A stretch of DNA of 64,000 nucleotides from positions 20,001 to 84,000 of the forward strand of contig DATMDR010000022.1 in assembly GCA_035557635.1 (NCBI GenBank), in the 5' to 3' direction. The translations under genes and the position numbers were made by a program. Below are positions 22,984-31,585 of this stretch, piece by piece; position 1 is the stretch's first letter; each line of letters begins with the position of its first letter. Under the pieces are notes generated by a model. That model did no database searches. It was not told the origin of the DNA and was given only the letters and a program-made list of their open reading frames with translations. The DNA is from VRUE01 sp035557635. GTDB taxonomy: Bacteria; Actinomycetota; Thermoleophilia; Solirubrobacterales; 70-9.

Positions 22984-24959
22984 GCCCATCCCAGGCCGAG
23001 AAGCTCTGGGACCCGCCCGCCGGGGTGATCGAGAACGCACGCCTCACCGAGTACATGCGCTGGCTCGAGGCCGAGCGCGGGCTGCGCTTCGCAGACTACG
23101 ACGAGCTCTGGCGCTGGTCGGTCGACGACCTCGAGGGCTTCTGGTCCTCGATCTGGGACTTCTTCGAGGTGCGGGCCGACGGCGACCCTGCGCCGGCGCT
23201 GGCCAGCCGCGAGATGCCGGGGGCGCGCTGGTTCCCGAACACCAGCCTCAACTACGCCGAGCACGTCTTCGCCGGCAAGGACGACGCCGAGACGGCGATC
23301 CTGCACGCCTCCGAGCTGCGTGAGCTGTCCGAGCTGAGCTGGGGCGAGCTGCGCACCCAGGTCGCTGCCGTGGCCGCCAGCCTGCGCGAGCTCGGGGTCG
23401 AGCGAGGCGACCGGGTCGTCGCCTACCTGCCCAACATCCCCGAGGCGACCGTCGCCTTCCTCGCCAGCGCCAGCATCGGCGCGGTCTGGTCGAGCTGCTC
23501 GCCCGACTTCGGCCCGGCCAGCGTCGTCGACCGCTTCGCCCAGATCGAGCCCAAGGTCCTGTTCGCGGTCGACGGCTACCGCTACGGAGGCAAGGACTTC
23601 GACCGCCGCGAGACGCTCGCCCAGTTGCAGGCCGAGATGCCGAGCCTCGTGCGCACCGTCGTGCTCCCCTACCTCGATCCCGACCCCGACCTCTCCCCCC
23701 TGCGCGACGCGACTCGCTGGGACGAGTTGCTCGCCTCCGGCGAGGGCGCCGAGCCGGCCTTCGAGCGCGTCCCCTTCGACCACCCGCTCTGGGTCCTCTA
23801 CTCCTCCGGCACCACCGGCCTGCCGAAGGCGATCGTCCAGGGCCAGGGCGGCATCCTGCTCGAGCACCTGAAGAAGCTCCACCTCCACGTCGACGCCCAC
23901 CCTGGCGACCGCCTCTTCTGGTTCACGACGACCGGCTGGATGATGTGGAACTTCCTCGTCTCCGGCCTGCTCACCCGGGCCGCGATCGTCCTCTACGACG
24001 GCAACCCCGGCCACCCCGACATGGGCGTGCTCTGGGACCTCGCGGAGCGGGCCGGGGTGACGATGTTCGGCACCAGCGCCTCCTACATCGCCGCCTGCAT
24101 GAAGGACGGCGTCGAGCCGGGCGCCGGGCGCGACCTCAGCCGCCTGGGAGCGGTCGGCTCGACCGGCTCCCCCCTCTCGCCCGAGGGCTTCGACTGGGTC
24201 TACGAGCACGTCGGCGACGAGACCTGGCTCTTCTCGACCAGCGGCGGCACCGACCTCTGCACCGCCTTCGTCGGCGGCGTCTCGCTGCTGCCCGTCTACC
24301 GCGGCGAGCTGCAGGGCCGCGCCCTCGGCGCCGCGGTCGAGGCCTGGGACGAAGAGGGCAACTCGGTCGTCGACGAGGTCGGCGAGCTGGTCGTCACCGA
24401 GCCGATGCCCTCGATGCCGGTCTTCTTCTGGGGCGACCCCGACGGCAGCCGCTACCGGGCCAGCTACTTCGAGCACTACCCCGGGGTCTGGCGCCACGGC
24501 GACTGGATCGAGATCACCTCGCGCGGTACCGCGGTGATCTACGGCCGCTCCGACTCGACCATCAACCGCTCCGGCATCCGCATGGGCACCAGCGAGATCT
24601 ACCGCGCTGTGCTCGACGTCGACGCGGTGCTCGACGCGCTCGTCGTCGACGTCCCCCGTCCCGGCACCGAGGGCTGGATGCCGCTCTTCGTCGTCCTGCG
24701 CGAGGGAGCCGAGCTCGACGACGAACTGCGTAAGGAGATCGCCCGCCGCGTCCGCGAGCGCTGCTCCCCGCGCCACGTCCCCGACGAGGTCTTCCAGATA
24801 GCCGAGGTGCCGCGCACGCTCAGCGGCAAGGTGCTGGAGGTGCCGGTGAAGCGGATCCTGATGGGGACCCCGCCGGAGCAGGCCGCCAGCCGCGACTCGC
24901 TCGCCAACCCCGCCGCGCTCGACTGGTTCGTCGAGCTGGCCGGGTCGCTCGACAGCTGA
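22980..24959 (+). CDS. Acetoacetyl-CoA synthetase
   Basis: 659 residues, the standard length for acetoacetate-CoA ligase (ATP + acetoacetate + CoA). The N-terminal ACAS_N region (RWSVDDLEGFWSSIWDFFEV) is followed by the AMP-binding P-loop YSSGTTGLPKAIVQ, and then FWFTTTGWMMWNFLVSGLL, very typical of this ligase. The hinge RSDSTINRSGIRMGTSEIY and the catalytic Lys region SGKVLEVPVKR close the protein. GTG 22980 lies in the GTGA overlap with the hydrolase gene. With the carboxylase and HMG-CoA lyase next to it, it would feed leucine-derived acetoacetate back into acetoacetyl-CoA. Confidence 0.92.
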   Translation: MSPSQAEKLWDPPAGVIENARLTEYMRWLEAERGLRFADYDELWRWSVDDLEGFWSSIWDFFEVRADGDPAPALASREMPGARWFPNTSLNYAEHVFAGKDDAETAILHASELRELSELSWGELRTQVAAVAASLRELGVERGDRVVAYLPNIPEATVAFLASASIGAVWSSCSPDFGPASVVDRFAQIEPKVLFAVDGYRYGGKDFDRRETLAQLQAEMPSLVRTVVLPYLDPDPDLSPLRDATRWDELLASGEGAEPAFERVPFDHPLWVLYSSGTTGLPKAIVQGQGGILLEHLKKLHLHVDAHPGDRLFWFTTTGWMMWNFLVSGLLTRAAIVLYDGNPGHPDMGVLWDLAERAGVTMFGTSASYIAACMKDGVEPGAGRDLSRLGAVGSTGSPLSPEGFDWVYEHVGDETWLFSTSGGTDLCTAFVGGVSLLPVYRGELQGRALGAAVEAWDEEGNSVVDEVGELVVTEPMPSMPVFFWGDPDGSRYRASYFEHYPGVWRHGDWIEITSRGTAVIYGRSDSTINRSGIRMGTSEIYRAVLDVDAVLDALVVDVPRPGTEGWMPLFVVLREGAELDDELRKEIARRVRERCSPRHVPDEVFQIAEVPRTLSGKVLEVPVKRILMGTPPEQAASRDSLANPAALDWFVELAGSLDS

Positions 24960-24975
24960 CCCCGGCAGCGCGGCG

Positions 24976-26496
24976 TTAAGCCGGCGTGACCGGGTTGCGA
25001 CGCTCGGCGAAGGAGCGGTCCTTGCCCGCCGCGAGGGCGAAGCGGCGGATCAGCTCGGCGCGCAGGTCCTCGGGCTGGACGACCGCGTCGACCACCAGCT
25101 CCGAGGCGAGGTGGAGGAGGTCGATGTCCTCGGCGTACTCCTCGCGCTTGGCGGCGACGAAGGCCTCGCGCTCGGCCTCGTCCTCGATCGCCTGGATCTG
25201 GTTGTAGAAGACGGCGTTGATCGCCGCCTGCGGCCCCATCACGGCGATCGAGGCGCTGGGCAGGGCGATGCAGCAGTCCGGCTCGAAGGCCGGCCCCGCC
25301 ATCGCGTAGAGGCCGGCGCCGTAGGCCTTGCGCACGATCACCGAGAGCTTCGGCACCGTCGCTTCGGAGACGGCGCTGATCATCTTCGCCCCGTGGCGGA
25401 TAATCCCCTGGCGCTCGACCGCGGTGCCGATCATGAAGCCGGGCACGTCGGCGAGGAAGAGCAGCGGCACGTTGAAGGCGTTGCAGGTCTGGATGAAGCG
25501 CGCCGCCTTGTCGGCCGAGTCGACGAAGAGCACGCCGCCCTTCTGCCGCGGCTGGTTGGCGACGACGCCGACGACGCGGCCGTCGAGGCGCCCGTAGCCG
25601 ACGATCAGCTCCTTCGCCCAGCGCTTGTGCACTTCGAGGAACGAGTCGGCGTCGAGCAGCGTGTCGAGCGCCTCGCGCATGTCGAAGGGCTGGTTCTCGT
25701 CGGCGGGGACGATCGCGGCGATCGCCGCAGTCGAGCTCGGCTCCGCCGGGGGAGCGACGGGCGGCTCCTCGCGCCAGTTGCCCGGCATGAAGGAGAGGTA
25801 GCGCTTGGCGAGGTCGATCGCCTCCTCGTCGCTCTTGACCAGGAAGTGGCCGCAGCCGGAGACGCCGGTGTGCATCTTCGCCCCGCCCATCTCCTCCAGC
25901 GTCACCTTCTCGCCGATCACCATCTCCGCCATTCGCGGCGAGCCCAGGTACATAGAGGCGTTGCCCTCGCGCATGATCACCACGTCGCAGAAGGCCGGGA
26001 TGTAGGCGCCACCGGCGGCGCTCGGTCCGAACAGCAGGCAGACCTGCGGCACCTGGCCGGAGAGCCGCACCTCGTTGTGGAAGATCCGCCCGGCGCCGCG
26101 CCGGCCGGGGAACATCTGCACCTGGTCGGTGATCCGCGCCCCGGCCGAGTCGACCAGGTAGACCATCGGCACCTGCAGGCTCAGCGCCCGCTCCTGGACG
26201 CGGAGGATCTTCTCCACCGTCTTCGGGCCCCAGGAGCCCGCCTTCACCGTCGGGTCGTTAGCCATCAGCGCCACAGGGCGGCCGTCGATCCGCGCCATCC
26301 CGGTGAGCACGCCGTCGGCGCCCAACCCCTCCTGCTCCCAGTTGGCCAACAGCCCCTCCTCAGCGAAGGAGCCGGCGTCGACCAGCCGCTCGACCCGCTC
26401 GCGCACCGGCAGCTTGCCCTGCTCCGCCGTCTTCTCGTGATGGCGCTGCGGGCCGCCGGAGAGGGCGGCCTCGAGGGCGGGTCGGATATCGGTCAC
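24976..26496 (-). CDS. Acyl-CoA carboxylase carboxyltransferase (beta) subunit
   Basis: 506 residues. Two crotonase-like halves carry the carboxyltransferase signature. The acyl-CoA half has VYLVDSAGARI, then FGPSAAGGAYIPAF, and the carboxybiotin half has LFLADVPGFMIG with RKAYGAGLYAMAG. The conserved opening GKLPVRERVERLVDAGSF is present. It moves CO2 from biotin to an acyl-CoA (propionyl-, methylcrotonyl- or similar). No biotin carboxylase subunit lies in the window. Its neighbours (HMG-CoA lyase, acetoacetyl-CoA synthetase) favour 3-methylcrotonyl-CoA, by inference. GTG 26496 follows TAGGCT at 10 nt. Confidence 0.92.
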   Translation of the reverse strand: MTDIRPALEAALSGGPQRHHEKTAEQGKLPVRERVERLVDAGSFAEEGLLANWEQEGLGADGVLTGMARIDGRPVALMANDPTVKAGSWGPKTVEKILRVQERALSLQVPMVYLVDSAGARITDQVQMFPGRRGAGRIFHNEVRLSGQVPQVCLLFGPSAAGGAYIPAFCDVVIMREGNASMYLGSPRMAEMVIGEKVTLEEMGGAKMHTGVSGCGHFLVKSDEEAIDLAKRYLSFMPGNWREEPPVAPPAEPSSTAAIAAIVPADENQPFDMREALDTLLDADSFLEVHKRWAKELIVGYGRLDGRVVGVVANQPRQKGGVLFVDSADKAARFIQTCNAFNVPLLFLADVPGFMIGTAVERQGIIRHGAKMISAVSEATVPKLSVIVRKAYGAGLYAMAGPAFEPDCCIALPSASIAVMGPQAAINAVFYNQIQAIEDEAEREAFVAAKREEYAEDIDLLHLASELVVDAVVQPEDLRAELIRRFALAAGKDRSFAERRNPVTPA

Positions 26497-26519
26497 GGCG
26501 AGGGTGAGCCTAGAGGGCT

Positions 26520-26897
26520 CTAGCCTGCGGCGGCTTCGAGCCGACGGCCCATCTCTTCGCCGAGCGCGGTGAGGCCGCTGAGCGGGCGAATCATCACCAT
26601 CATCTCGGCGATCTTTCCGTCCTCGCCGAAGCGCAGCACGTCGACCCCGTTGAGCTGCTTCTCGCCGACCCGCGCCTCGAAGACGAGGACCGCCGTGTCG
26701 CCGGTCTCGACCTGGTCGACGTAGCGGAAGTCCTCGAAGACCGCCGAAACTGCCCCCAGGATCACCCCAAGGGCCTCGAGCCCGGAGTAGGGCTTGAACA
26801 CGGCCGGGCTGCGGAAGACGACATCCGGCGAGAACAGCTCCTCGCCCTGCGAGAAGTCCTTGGCTTCGGCGGCTTGCCTGAAGGCGTCGCTCTTCAT
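26520..26897 (-). CDS. SnoaL/NTF2-like protein
   Basis: 125 residues with the cone-shaped NTF2-like pattern: helical AFRQAAEAKDF, then FSPDVVFRSPAVFKPYSG (a strand and the pocket mouth), VFEDFRYVDQVETGDTAVLV and a last strand KIAEMMVMIRPLSG. Proteins of this family act as small isomerases, dehydratases or binding domains. The function here is unknown. ATG 26897 lies 8 nt after TAGTCT, so it is likely leaderless. A longer in-frame read to 27317 would run through the HMG-CoA lyase gene and is rejected. Confidence 0.8.
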   Translation of the reverse strand: MKSDAFRQAAEAKDFSQGEELFSPDVVFRSPAVFKPYSGLEALGVILGAVSAVFEDFRYVDQVETGDTAVLVFEARVGEKQLNGVDVLRFGEDGKIAEMMVMIRPLSGLTALGEEMGRRLEAAAG

Positions 26898-26908
26898 CGC
26901 ACCCGAGA

Positions 26909-27835
26909 CTACTCGGCTCGGCTTGCCCAATCCACCGGCCCGGCGCGCAGCACGTGGGCGCCGAGCGGCCGGCCGAGCACGTCCTGGACAGCGCGCGAGG
27001 CCTCGATCAGCGCCGGCAGGTCGATCCCGGTCTCGACCCCCATCTCGTGCAGCATCGAGACCACGTCCTCGGTGGAGACGTTGCCGGTCGACCCCGGCGG
27101 CACCGGGCAGCCGCCGAGCTCGCCGAAGCTCGCCTCGAAGGACTCGACGCCCTGCTCCAGCGCCGCCAGCACGTTGGCCAGCCCCTGCCCGCGCGTGTTG
27201 TGGAAGTGCGCGGTCAGCTCGACCCCGCCCAGCCGCTCGCGGGCGGCGGCGAAGAACTCGCCGACTTGGCGCGGGTTCGCCATCCCGGTGGTGTCGCCGA
27301 AGCCGACCTCCTCGCAACCGGCGGCGGCGAGCCGCTCGGCGATCTCGAAGACGCGCTCGGGCGGCACCTCGCCCTCGTAGGGACAGCCGAAGGAGACCGA
27401 GATCACGCCCTCGCGGCGCAGCCCCGCCTCGCCGGCGCCGGCGAGGGTGCGCTCCAGCCCGGCCAGCGACTCCTCGATCGAGCGGTTGACGTTCTTGCGG
27501 CTGTGGGTCTCCGAGGCGGAGAGGAAGACGCTGACCTCGTCGAAACGGTCACGCACCGTCAGTGCCCGCTCCAGCCCCCGCTCGTTGGGGATCAGGACCG
27601 AGAAGGCGACCCCGTCGCGCCGCTGCACGCCGGCCAGCACCTCCTCGGCGTCGGAAAGCTGGGGGATCACGTCGGCGCGCACGAACGAGGTCACCTCGAT
27701 CCGCTTCAGCCCGCTCGCCGAGAGCAGGTCGACCAGCCGCACCTTGTCGGCGGTCGCGATCGTCTCCGGCTCGTTCTGGAACCCGTCGCGCGGCCCGACC
27801 TCGCGGACCCTCACGCTTTTCGGCAGCTCGACCAT
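26909..27835 (-). CDS. mvaB: Hydroxymethylglutaryl-CoA lyase
   Basis: 308 residues. HMG-CoA lyase splits HMG-CoA into acetyl-CoA and acetoacetate. The opening VREVGPRDGFQNEP is the family signature with the catalytic Arg-Asp and metal ligand. IEVTSFVRADVIPQL, HFHNTRGQGLANVL (two metal-binding His) and GGCPVPPGSTGNVSTEDVV (the flexible Gly loop with its Cys) are all present. ATG 27835 lies 7 nt after TAAGCT; an earlier ATG at 27853 overlaps that box. Together with the carboxylase subunit and acetoacetyl-CoA synthetase it outlines the end of leucine breakdown. Confidence 0.94.
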   Translation of the reverse strand: MVELPKSVRVREVGPRDGFQNEPETIATADKVRLVDLLSASGLKRIEVTSFVRADVIPQLSDAEEVLAGVQRRDGVAFSVLIPNERGLERALTVRDRFDEVSVFLSASETHSRKNVNRSIEESLAGLERTLAGAGEAGLRREGVISVSFGCPYEGEVPPERVFEIAERLAAAGCEEVGFGDTTGMANPRQVGEFFAAARERLGGVELTAHFHNTRGQGLANVLAALEQGVESFEASFGELGGCPVPPGSTGNVSTEDVVSMLHEMGVETGIDLPALIEASRAVQDVLGRPLGAHVLRAGPVDWASRAE

Positions 27836-27845
27836 GAGCGACAGC

Positions 27846-28766
27846 TTAGGCATCCCGCTTGAGCCTCAGGCGCTGCATGACGGCGCGCAGTGTCGCGCGG
27901 ACGTACTGGGCCTCGTAGCGCACCTGAGCGTGGGTGAAGCGGAGCGGCGTCAGGCCGGCGGCAAGATGGGTCTGATCACGAAGGTGATCGCGTGCTTGCT
28001 GCGCCGGCGTACGGTGGTAGTGCAGCCCATCGGTCTCGACGACCAGCCCGAGGTCGGGCCAGTAGAAGTCGACCCTGAACCCGTTTAGCTGCTGCTGAGT
28101 CTGAGGGAAAGGCATGCCTGCTCGCTCCACGACCCGCAGGAAGCGCCGCTCCAACTCCGAGTCAGTGAGACGGAAAGTGCGCCGGTCGACGACATCCCGC
28201 AGACGAGCGACGCCCGGTTGGCACGAATAGGCGTCGAGCGCATGGCTCAGCGCCTCTGGATCGATCAAGCCGCACCGGTCGGCCTCGTTGACCGCTCGCT
28301 CGAGCAAGGCCGGATCGAGAAAGGTTGCCTGGTCGAGCAAGGTGCGCACGAGGCCGGTCACGGGGATCCCATCCCGATTCGCGACATCGCGATCCGCCAG
28401 GGTCGGACGCCGATAAACGCGCAGGCCAGACCGCCGACGCGGCGAGGCCACTCGCACCGAGATCTCGATTCCTCGATACTCGCGACCAATCCCCAAGAGC
28501 GCCGCGGCGCTGCCGTGACTCAACATTGCGTTGGGCCCGCAAGAGAGGACTGCTGCCATCCATTGCCCATGCCGCGTCACCTCCGGTCGTCCGACGGCGT
28601 AGACGCCATTCGCAATGAGACGCAGCCGACCACGCGCCAGCCTGTGCTCGATGGCCCGACGACTCAACCCAAGGTCGAGGAGCTGCCGGCGCGAAACCAC
28701 GCCGTGCTGGTCACGGACCAACCCCCAAACGCCCTCCCCCTCCGCCGTTCGATCGATCGAACACAC
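27846..28766 (-). CDS. AbiEi-like winged-helix protein with DUF559 endonuclease-like domain
   Basis: 306 residues. The N-terminal part is the AbiEi-type winged helix (GVVSRRQLLDLGLSRRAIEH, RLARGRLRLIANGVYAVGRP), followed by a middle domain (NAMLSHGSAAALLGI). The C-terminal DUF559 region (GFRVDFYWPDLGLVVETDGL, then HYHRTPAQQARDHLRDQ) has the acidic residues of a PD-(D/E)xK-like fold. Such proteins are common as single genes in actinobacteria and are often annotated near type IV toxin-antitoxin systems. No toxin partner is adjacent, so a defence role is open. GTG 28766 lies in a motif shared with the promoter region of the gene at 386. Confidence 0.7.
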   Translation of the reverse strand: MCSIDRTAEGEGVWGLVRDQHGVVSRRQLLDLGLSRRAIEHRLARGRLRLIANGVYAVGRPEVTRHGQWMAAVLSCGPNAMLSHGSAAALLGIGREYRGIEISVRVASPRRRSGLRVYRRPTLADRDVANRDGIPVTGLVRTLLDQATFLDPALLERAVNEADRCGLIDPEALSHALDAYSCQPGVARLRDVVDRRTFRLTDSELERRFLRVVERAGMPFPQTQQQLNGFRVDFYWPDLGLVVETDGLHYHRTPAQQARDHLRDQTHLAAGLTPLRFTHAQVRYEAQYVRATLRAVMQRLRLKRDA

Positions 28767-28828
28767 TCTGGTGTGGTCAATGCATCGAGCGGCGCGAACT
28801 CTCCCCCTTCGAGGCTCAGTTCATGTGA

Positions 28829-29203
28829 CTACGCCGTCGGCGGACCGACTTGACCGACCACGCGCCGCTCGTGCGTGCCGACGCCGATCGTCCGCTCGCC
28901 TTCGGTCACCTCGACGTCGAAGCGGAGCTTGCGGCCGTCGACGACCTCACGCAGGCTCGCCCTCGTGCGGCAGATCGCGCCCTCGGCAGCGGCGGCCACG
29001 TGCTTGACGCAGACTTCGAAGCCGACGGTCGCCTGGCCCTCCGGCAGGTGCTCGAAGGCGAGCATCGAGGCGGTGCCCTCCATCATCCCGATCATCCCCG
29101 GGGTCGAGAGGACGCCGGTGCCGATCGTGCCGCCGACGTCTGTCACCAGCGGCGGCGCGACTGTGAACTCGTCGCCGCGCTCGATACCAGGCTCGAGGCC
29201 CAT
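28829..29203 (-). CDS. Hot-dog thioesterase (fluoroacetyl-CoA thioesterase-like)
   Basis: 124 residues of single hot-dog fold. VLSTPGMIGMMEGTASMLAF (about residues 32-51) contains the Thr/Glu/catalytic helix typical of FlK-like thioesterases. GQATVGFEVCVKHVAAAAEG adds the catalytic His strand. Substrates in this family are small acyl-CoAs. ATG 29203 overlaps the stop of the SDR gene by one base (TGATG), so the two are coupled. This suggests that the thioesterase works on the product of the dehydrogenase, by inference. Confidence 0.8.
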   Translation of the reverse strand: MGLEPGIERGDEFTVAPPLVTDVGGTIGTGVLSTPGMIGMMEGTASMLAFEHLPEGQATVGFEVCVKHVAAAAEGAICRTRASLREVVDGRKLRFDVEVTEGERTIGVGTHERRVVGQVGPPTA

Positions 29204-29937
29204 CAGACCATCCCGAGGCCGCCGCTGACGCCGATCGTCTCGCCGGTGACGTAGGCGGCGTCGTCGGAGGCGAGGAAGGCGACCGCGGCCGCGACCTCCT
29301 CGGGCTGCCCCAGGCGCTTCATCTGCGTCGCCGCCTTCATCGTCTCGATCACTTTCTCGCCGATCTCGCCGAACTCCTTGGCGCCCATCAGCAGCGGCGT
29401 CTCGATCGGGCCCGGGGCGATCGCGTTGGCGGTGATCCCGTAGCGGGCGTTCTCGCGCGCGATCGCCTTCATGAAGGAGACGACGGCGCCCTTGGTCGCC
29501 GAGTAGACGGCCGAGCCCTTCGAGCCGACCCGCCCCGCCTCCGAGGAGATGGTGACAATCCGGCCGTAGCCGGCCTCCTGCATGCCGGGAAGCGCGGCGT
29601 GGGTGCAGTTGAAGACCCCCTCGAGGTTGATCGCCAGCAGGCGTCGCCACTGCTCGGGCTTGGTGTAGGTGAAGAAGCCGAACTCGTCGGTGCCGGCGTT
29701 GTTGACGAGAACGTCGAAGGCGCCGGCGGCCTCGACGGCGGCCCTGGCCGACTCGATATCGGTGACGTCCAGCTCAATCGCGTGGCCGGCGACCTCGCCC
29801 GCGACCCGCTCCGCGCCGGCGACGTCGATGTCGCCGACCCAGACCTCCGCCCCCTCGGCGGCGAGCCGGGCGGCGATCGCGGCGCCGATGCCGCTGGCAC
29901 CGCCGGTGACCAGCGCTTTGCGTCCCTCCAGCCTCAT
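29203..29937 (-). CDS. SDR-family dehydrogenase
   Basis: 244 residues, a classical short-chain dehydrogenase. The cofactor loop TGGASGIGAAIA (about residues 11-22), the acidic GDID after strand 2 (favouring NAD), NNAG, the catalytic Ser in ISSEAG and YSATKGA (Tyr-x-x-x-Lys) are present. The C-terminus YVTGETIGVSGGLGM is standard. Such enzymes act on 3-hydroxyacyl-CoA or related alcohols. ATG 29937 is chosen; its -10 (TATGCT) overlaps the -10 of the F420 operon on the other strand. The thioesterase gene follows by TGATG overlap. Confidence 0.9.
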   Translation of the reverse strand: MRLEGRKALVTGGASGIGAAIAARLAAEGAEVWVGDIDVAGAERVAGEVAGHAIELDVTDIESARAAVEAAGAFDVLVNNAGTDEFGFFTYTKPEQWRRLLAINLEGVFNCTHAALPGMQEAGYGRIVTISSEAGRVGSKGSAVYSATKGAVVSFMKAIARENARYGITANAIAPGPIETPLLMGAKEFGEIGEKVIETMKAATQMKRLGQPEEVAAAVAFLASDDAAYVTGETIGVSGGLGMV

Positions 29938-29947
29938 CGAGGCCGTG

Positions 29948-29957
29948 AGCATAGACT
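29948..29957. promoter_or_regulatory. Overlapping divergent -10 boxes between SDR and F420 genes
   Basis: The minus strand reads TATGCT (29953-29948), 10 nt before ATG 29937. The plus strand reads TAGACT (29952-29957), 10 nt before ATG 29968. The boxes share two bases, so only one promoter can be open at a time. Confidence 0.5.
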
Positions 29958-29967
29958 GGCGCGCCTG

Positions 29968-30654
29968 ATGGACGAGCCGATCCCGATCGTCGGCGGCACC
30001 GGCGCCCTCGGCGCCGGCCTGGCGCTGCGCTGGGCGAAGGCGGGGCGGCCGATCGCGATCGGCTCCCGCTCGGCGGAGCGTGCCGAGGAAGCGGCCGCCA
30101 AGCTGTGCGACGCGGTCCCCGGCGCCGAGGTCGAGGGGCTGTCGAACGAGGAGGCGGCGACGCGCGCCGAGATCGTCTTTCTCACCGTTCCCTTCCGCGC
30201 CCAGTCGGAGAACCTCAACAACCTGCGCGAGACGCTGCGGCCCGGCCAGATCCTGGTCGACTGCACGGTGCCGCTCGCGGCCGCGGTCAGCGGCAGGGCG
30301 ACTCGCTCGCTCGGCGTCTGGCAGGGATCGGCCGCGCAGCAGGCGCAGGAGATGGTCCCCGACGGAGTAACAGTCGTCGCCGCCCTGCACACGATCGCCG
30401 CCCCGACCCTCGCCAACCCGGCGGCGGAGCTGGACGAGGACGTGCTCGTCTGCGGCGACCGCAAGGCCGACAAGGCGCGGGTGGCGCAGCTGATCGAGCT
30501 GATCGGGGGCCTGCGCGCCGTCAACGCCGGGCCGCTGGAGATGGCGCGGATCGTCGAGCAGCTGACGCCGCTGCTGATCTCGATCAACTCGCGCTACAAG
30601 GCCCACGCCGGGATCAAGCTCACCGGGCTGCCCGACGCCGACCACTGGGCGTAG
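29968..30654 (+). CDS. npdG: NADPH-dependent F420 reductase
   Basis: 228 residues. The enzyme moves hydride between NADPH and coenzyme F420. The nucleotide loop IVGGTGALGAGLALRWAK opens the protein and GSRSAERA follows (Ser/Arg accept the NADP phosphate). IVFLTVPFRAQSENLNNL, VDCTVPL and the pocket region GVTVVAALHTIAAPTLANP match the F420:NADP oxidoreductase family. It leads a tight operon with cofD, cofC and cofE, in keeping with a role in keeping F420 reduced. Confidence 0.93.
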   Translation: MDEPIPIVGGTGALGAGLALRWAKAGRPIAIGSRSAERAEEAAAKLCDAVPGAEVEGLSNEEAATRAEIVFLTVPFRAQSENLNNLRETLRPGQILVDCTVPLAAAVSGRATRSLGVWQGSAAQQAQEMVPDGVTVVAALHTIAAPTLANPAAELDEDVLVCGDRKADKARVAQLIELIGGLRAVNAGPLEMARIVEQLTPLLISINSRYKAHAGIKLTGLPDADHWA

Positions 30655-30658
30655 CGCC

Positions 30659-31585
30659 GTGCGGGTCGCCCTGCTCGCCGGGGGAACCGGAGGCGCCAAG
30701 CTCGCCGCCGGCATGCAGGAGGAGATCGGCGCCGACCTCGCGGTGATCGCCAACACTGGCGACGACGTCGAGGTCCTCGGCGTCCACGTCTCCCCCGATC
30801 CCGACCTCTGCACCTACTGGCTCAGCGGGGAGATCGACGAGGAGCGCGGCTGGGGGCTCCGCGACGACTCCTTCACCGTCTTCGAGCGCCTGGGGCGGCT
30901 CGGCGCGCCGAGCTGGTTCGGCCTCTCCGACCGCGACCTCGCCGCCTGCCTCTACCGTCGCGAGTTCCTCGACGAGGGCGGCCGCCTCACCGACGCGCAG
31001 GGCCAGATCGCCCGTGCTCTCGGAGTCGAGGCGCGGGTGCTGCCGATGTGCGAGGCGAAGGTCCGCACCCAGGTGCACACCGCCGCCGGCGCGCGCGGCC
31101 TGCAGGAGTACCTGATCGTCGACCGCGGCGAGCCGCAGGTGACGGGCGTCGAGCTGGAGGGGATCGCGGAGGCCGAGCCGACGCCGGAGGTGCTCGAGGC
31201 GCTGCGCCTGGCGGAGGCGATCGTGATCGGCCCCTCTAACCCGATCATCAGCATCGGCCCGATCCTCGCCGTGCCCGGGATGCGGGAGGCGATCGCCGAG
31301 GCCGAGGCCCCGGTCGTGGCGGTCAGCCCCTTCGTCGCCGGCGAGGTCGTCAAGGGACCGACCGAGCGCTTCATGCAGGCGGTCGGCCGCCCTTCGACCG
31401 CGGCGGGCGTGGCGTCGCTCTACACGGGCCTGATCGACGCGATGGTCGTCGACGAGGACGACCCCGACCCACCCCCCGGCGAGATCCCGACCCTCGCCGC
31501 GCCGACCCTGATGGAGGGCGCCGCCGGCAGGGTCAGGGTGGCACGCATCGTGCTCGACTACGCCGCTAGCCTCGCCGAAGGTTGA
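30659..31585 (+). CDS. cofD: 2-phospho-L-lactate (or phosphoenolpyruvyl) transferase CofD/FbiA
   Basis: 308 residues. CofD transfers the activated C3 moiety from the CofC product to FO, making (dehydro-)F420-0. The signature LLAGGTGGAKLAAGMQ (residues 4-19) binds the nucleotide. VIANTGDDVEVLGVHVSPDP, TYWLSGEIDEERGWGL and IGPSNPIISIGPILAVPG follow as in FbiA. GTG 30659 lies 4 bp after the npdG stop. The last 4 bp overlap the cofC start (TTGA). In actinobacteria the donor is usually phosphoenolpyruvate-derived, by knowledge of the pathway. Confidence 0.95.
   Translation: MRVALLAGGTGGAKLAAGMQEEIGADLAVIANTGDDVEVLGVHVSPDPDLCTYWLSGEIDEERGWGLRDDSFTVFERLGRLGAPSWFGLSDRDLAACLYRREFLDEGGRLTDAQGQIARALGVEARVLPMCEAKVRTQVHTAAGARGLQEYLIVDRGEPQVTGVELEGIAEAEPTPEVLEALRLAEAIVIGPSNPIISIGPILAVPGMREAIAEAEAPVVAVSPFVAGEVVKGPTERFMQAVGRPSTAAGVASLYTGLIDAMVVDEDDPDPPPGEIPTLAAPTLMEGAAGRVRVARIVLDYAASLAEG

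Noticed and set aside
22770..24776. A 668-codon open frame antisense to acetoacetyl-CoA synthetase
   Set aside because: GC-rich codon use leaves the opposite strand open; the sense strand has all ligase motifs and the antisense product is low-complexity Val/Asp/Arg/Gly-rich.
26898..27317. N-terminal extension of the SnoaL-like gene
   Set aside because: It lies on the HMG-CoA lyase coding region in another frame; ATG 26897 with TAGTCT upstream is better.
27846..28766. The AbiEi/DUF559 gene as a type IV toxin-antitoxin system
   Set aside because: No AbiEii-like nucleotidyltransferase toxin lies beside it; single genes of this type are common in actinobacteria.
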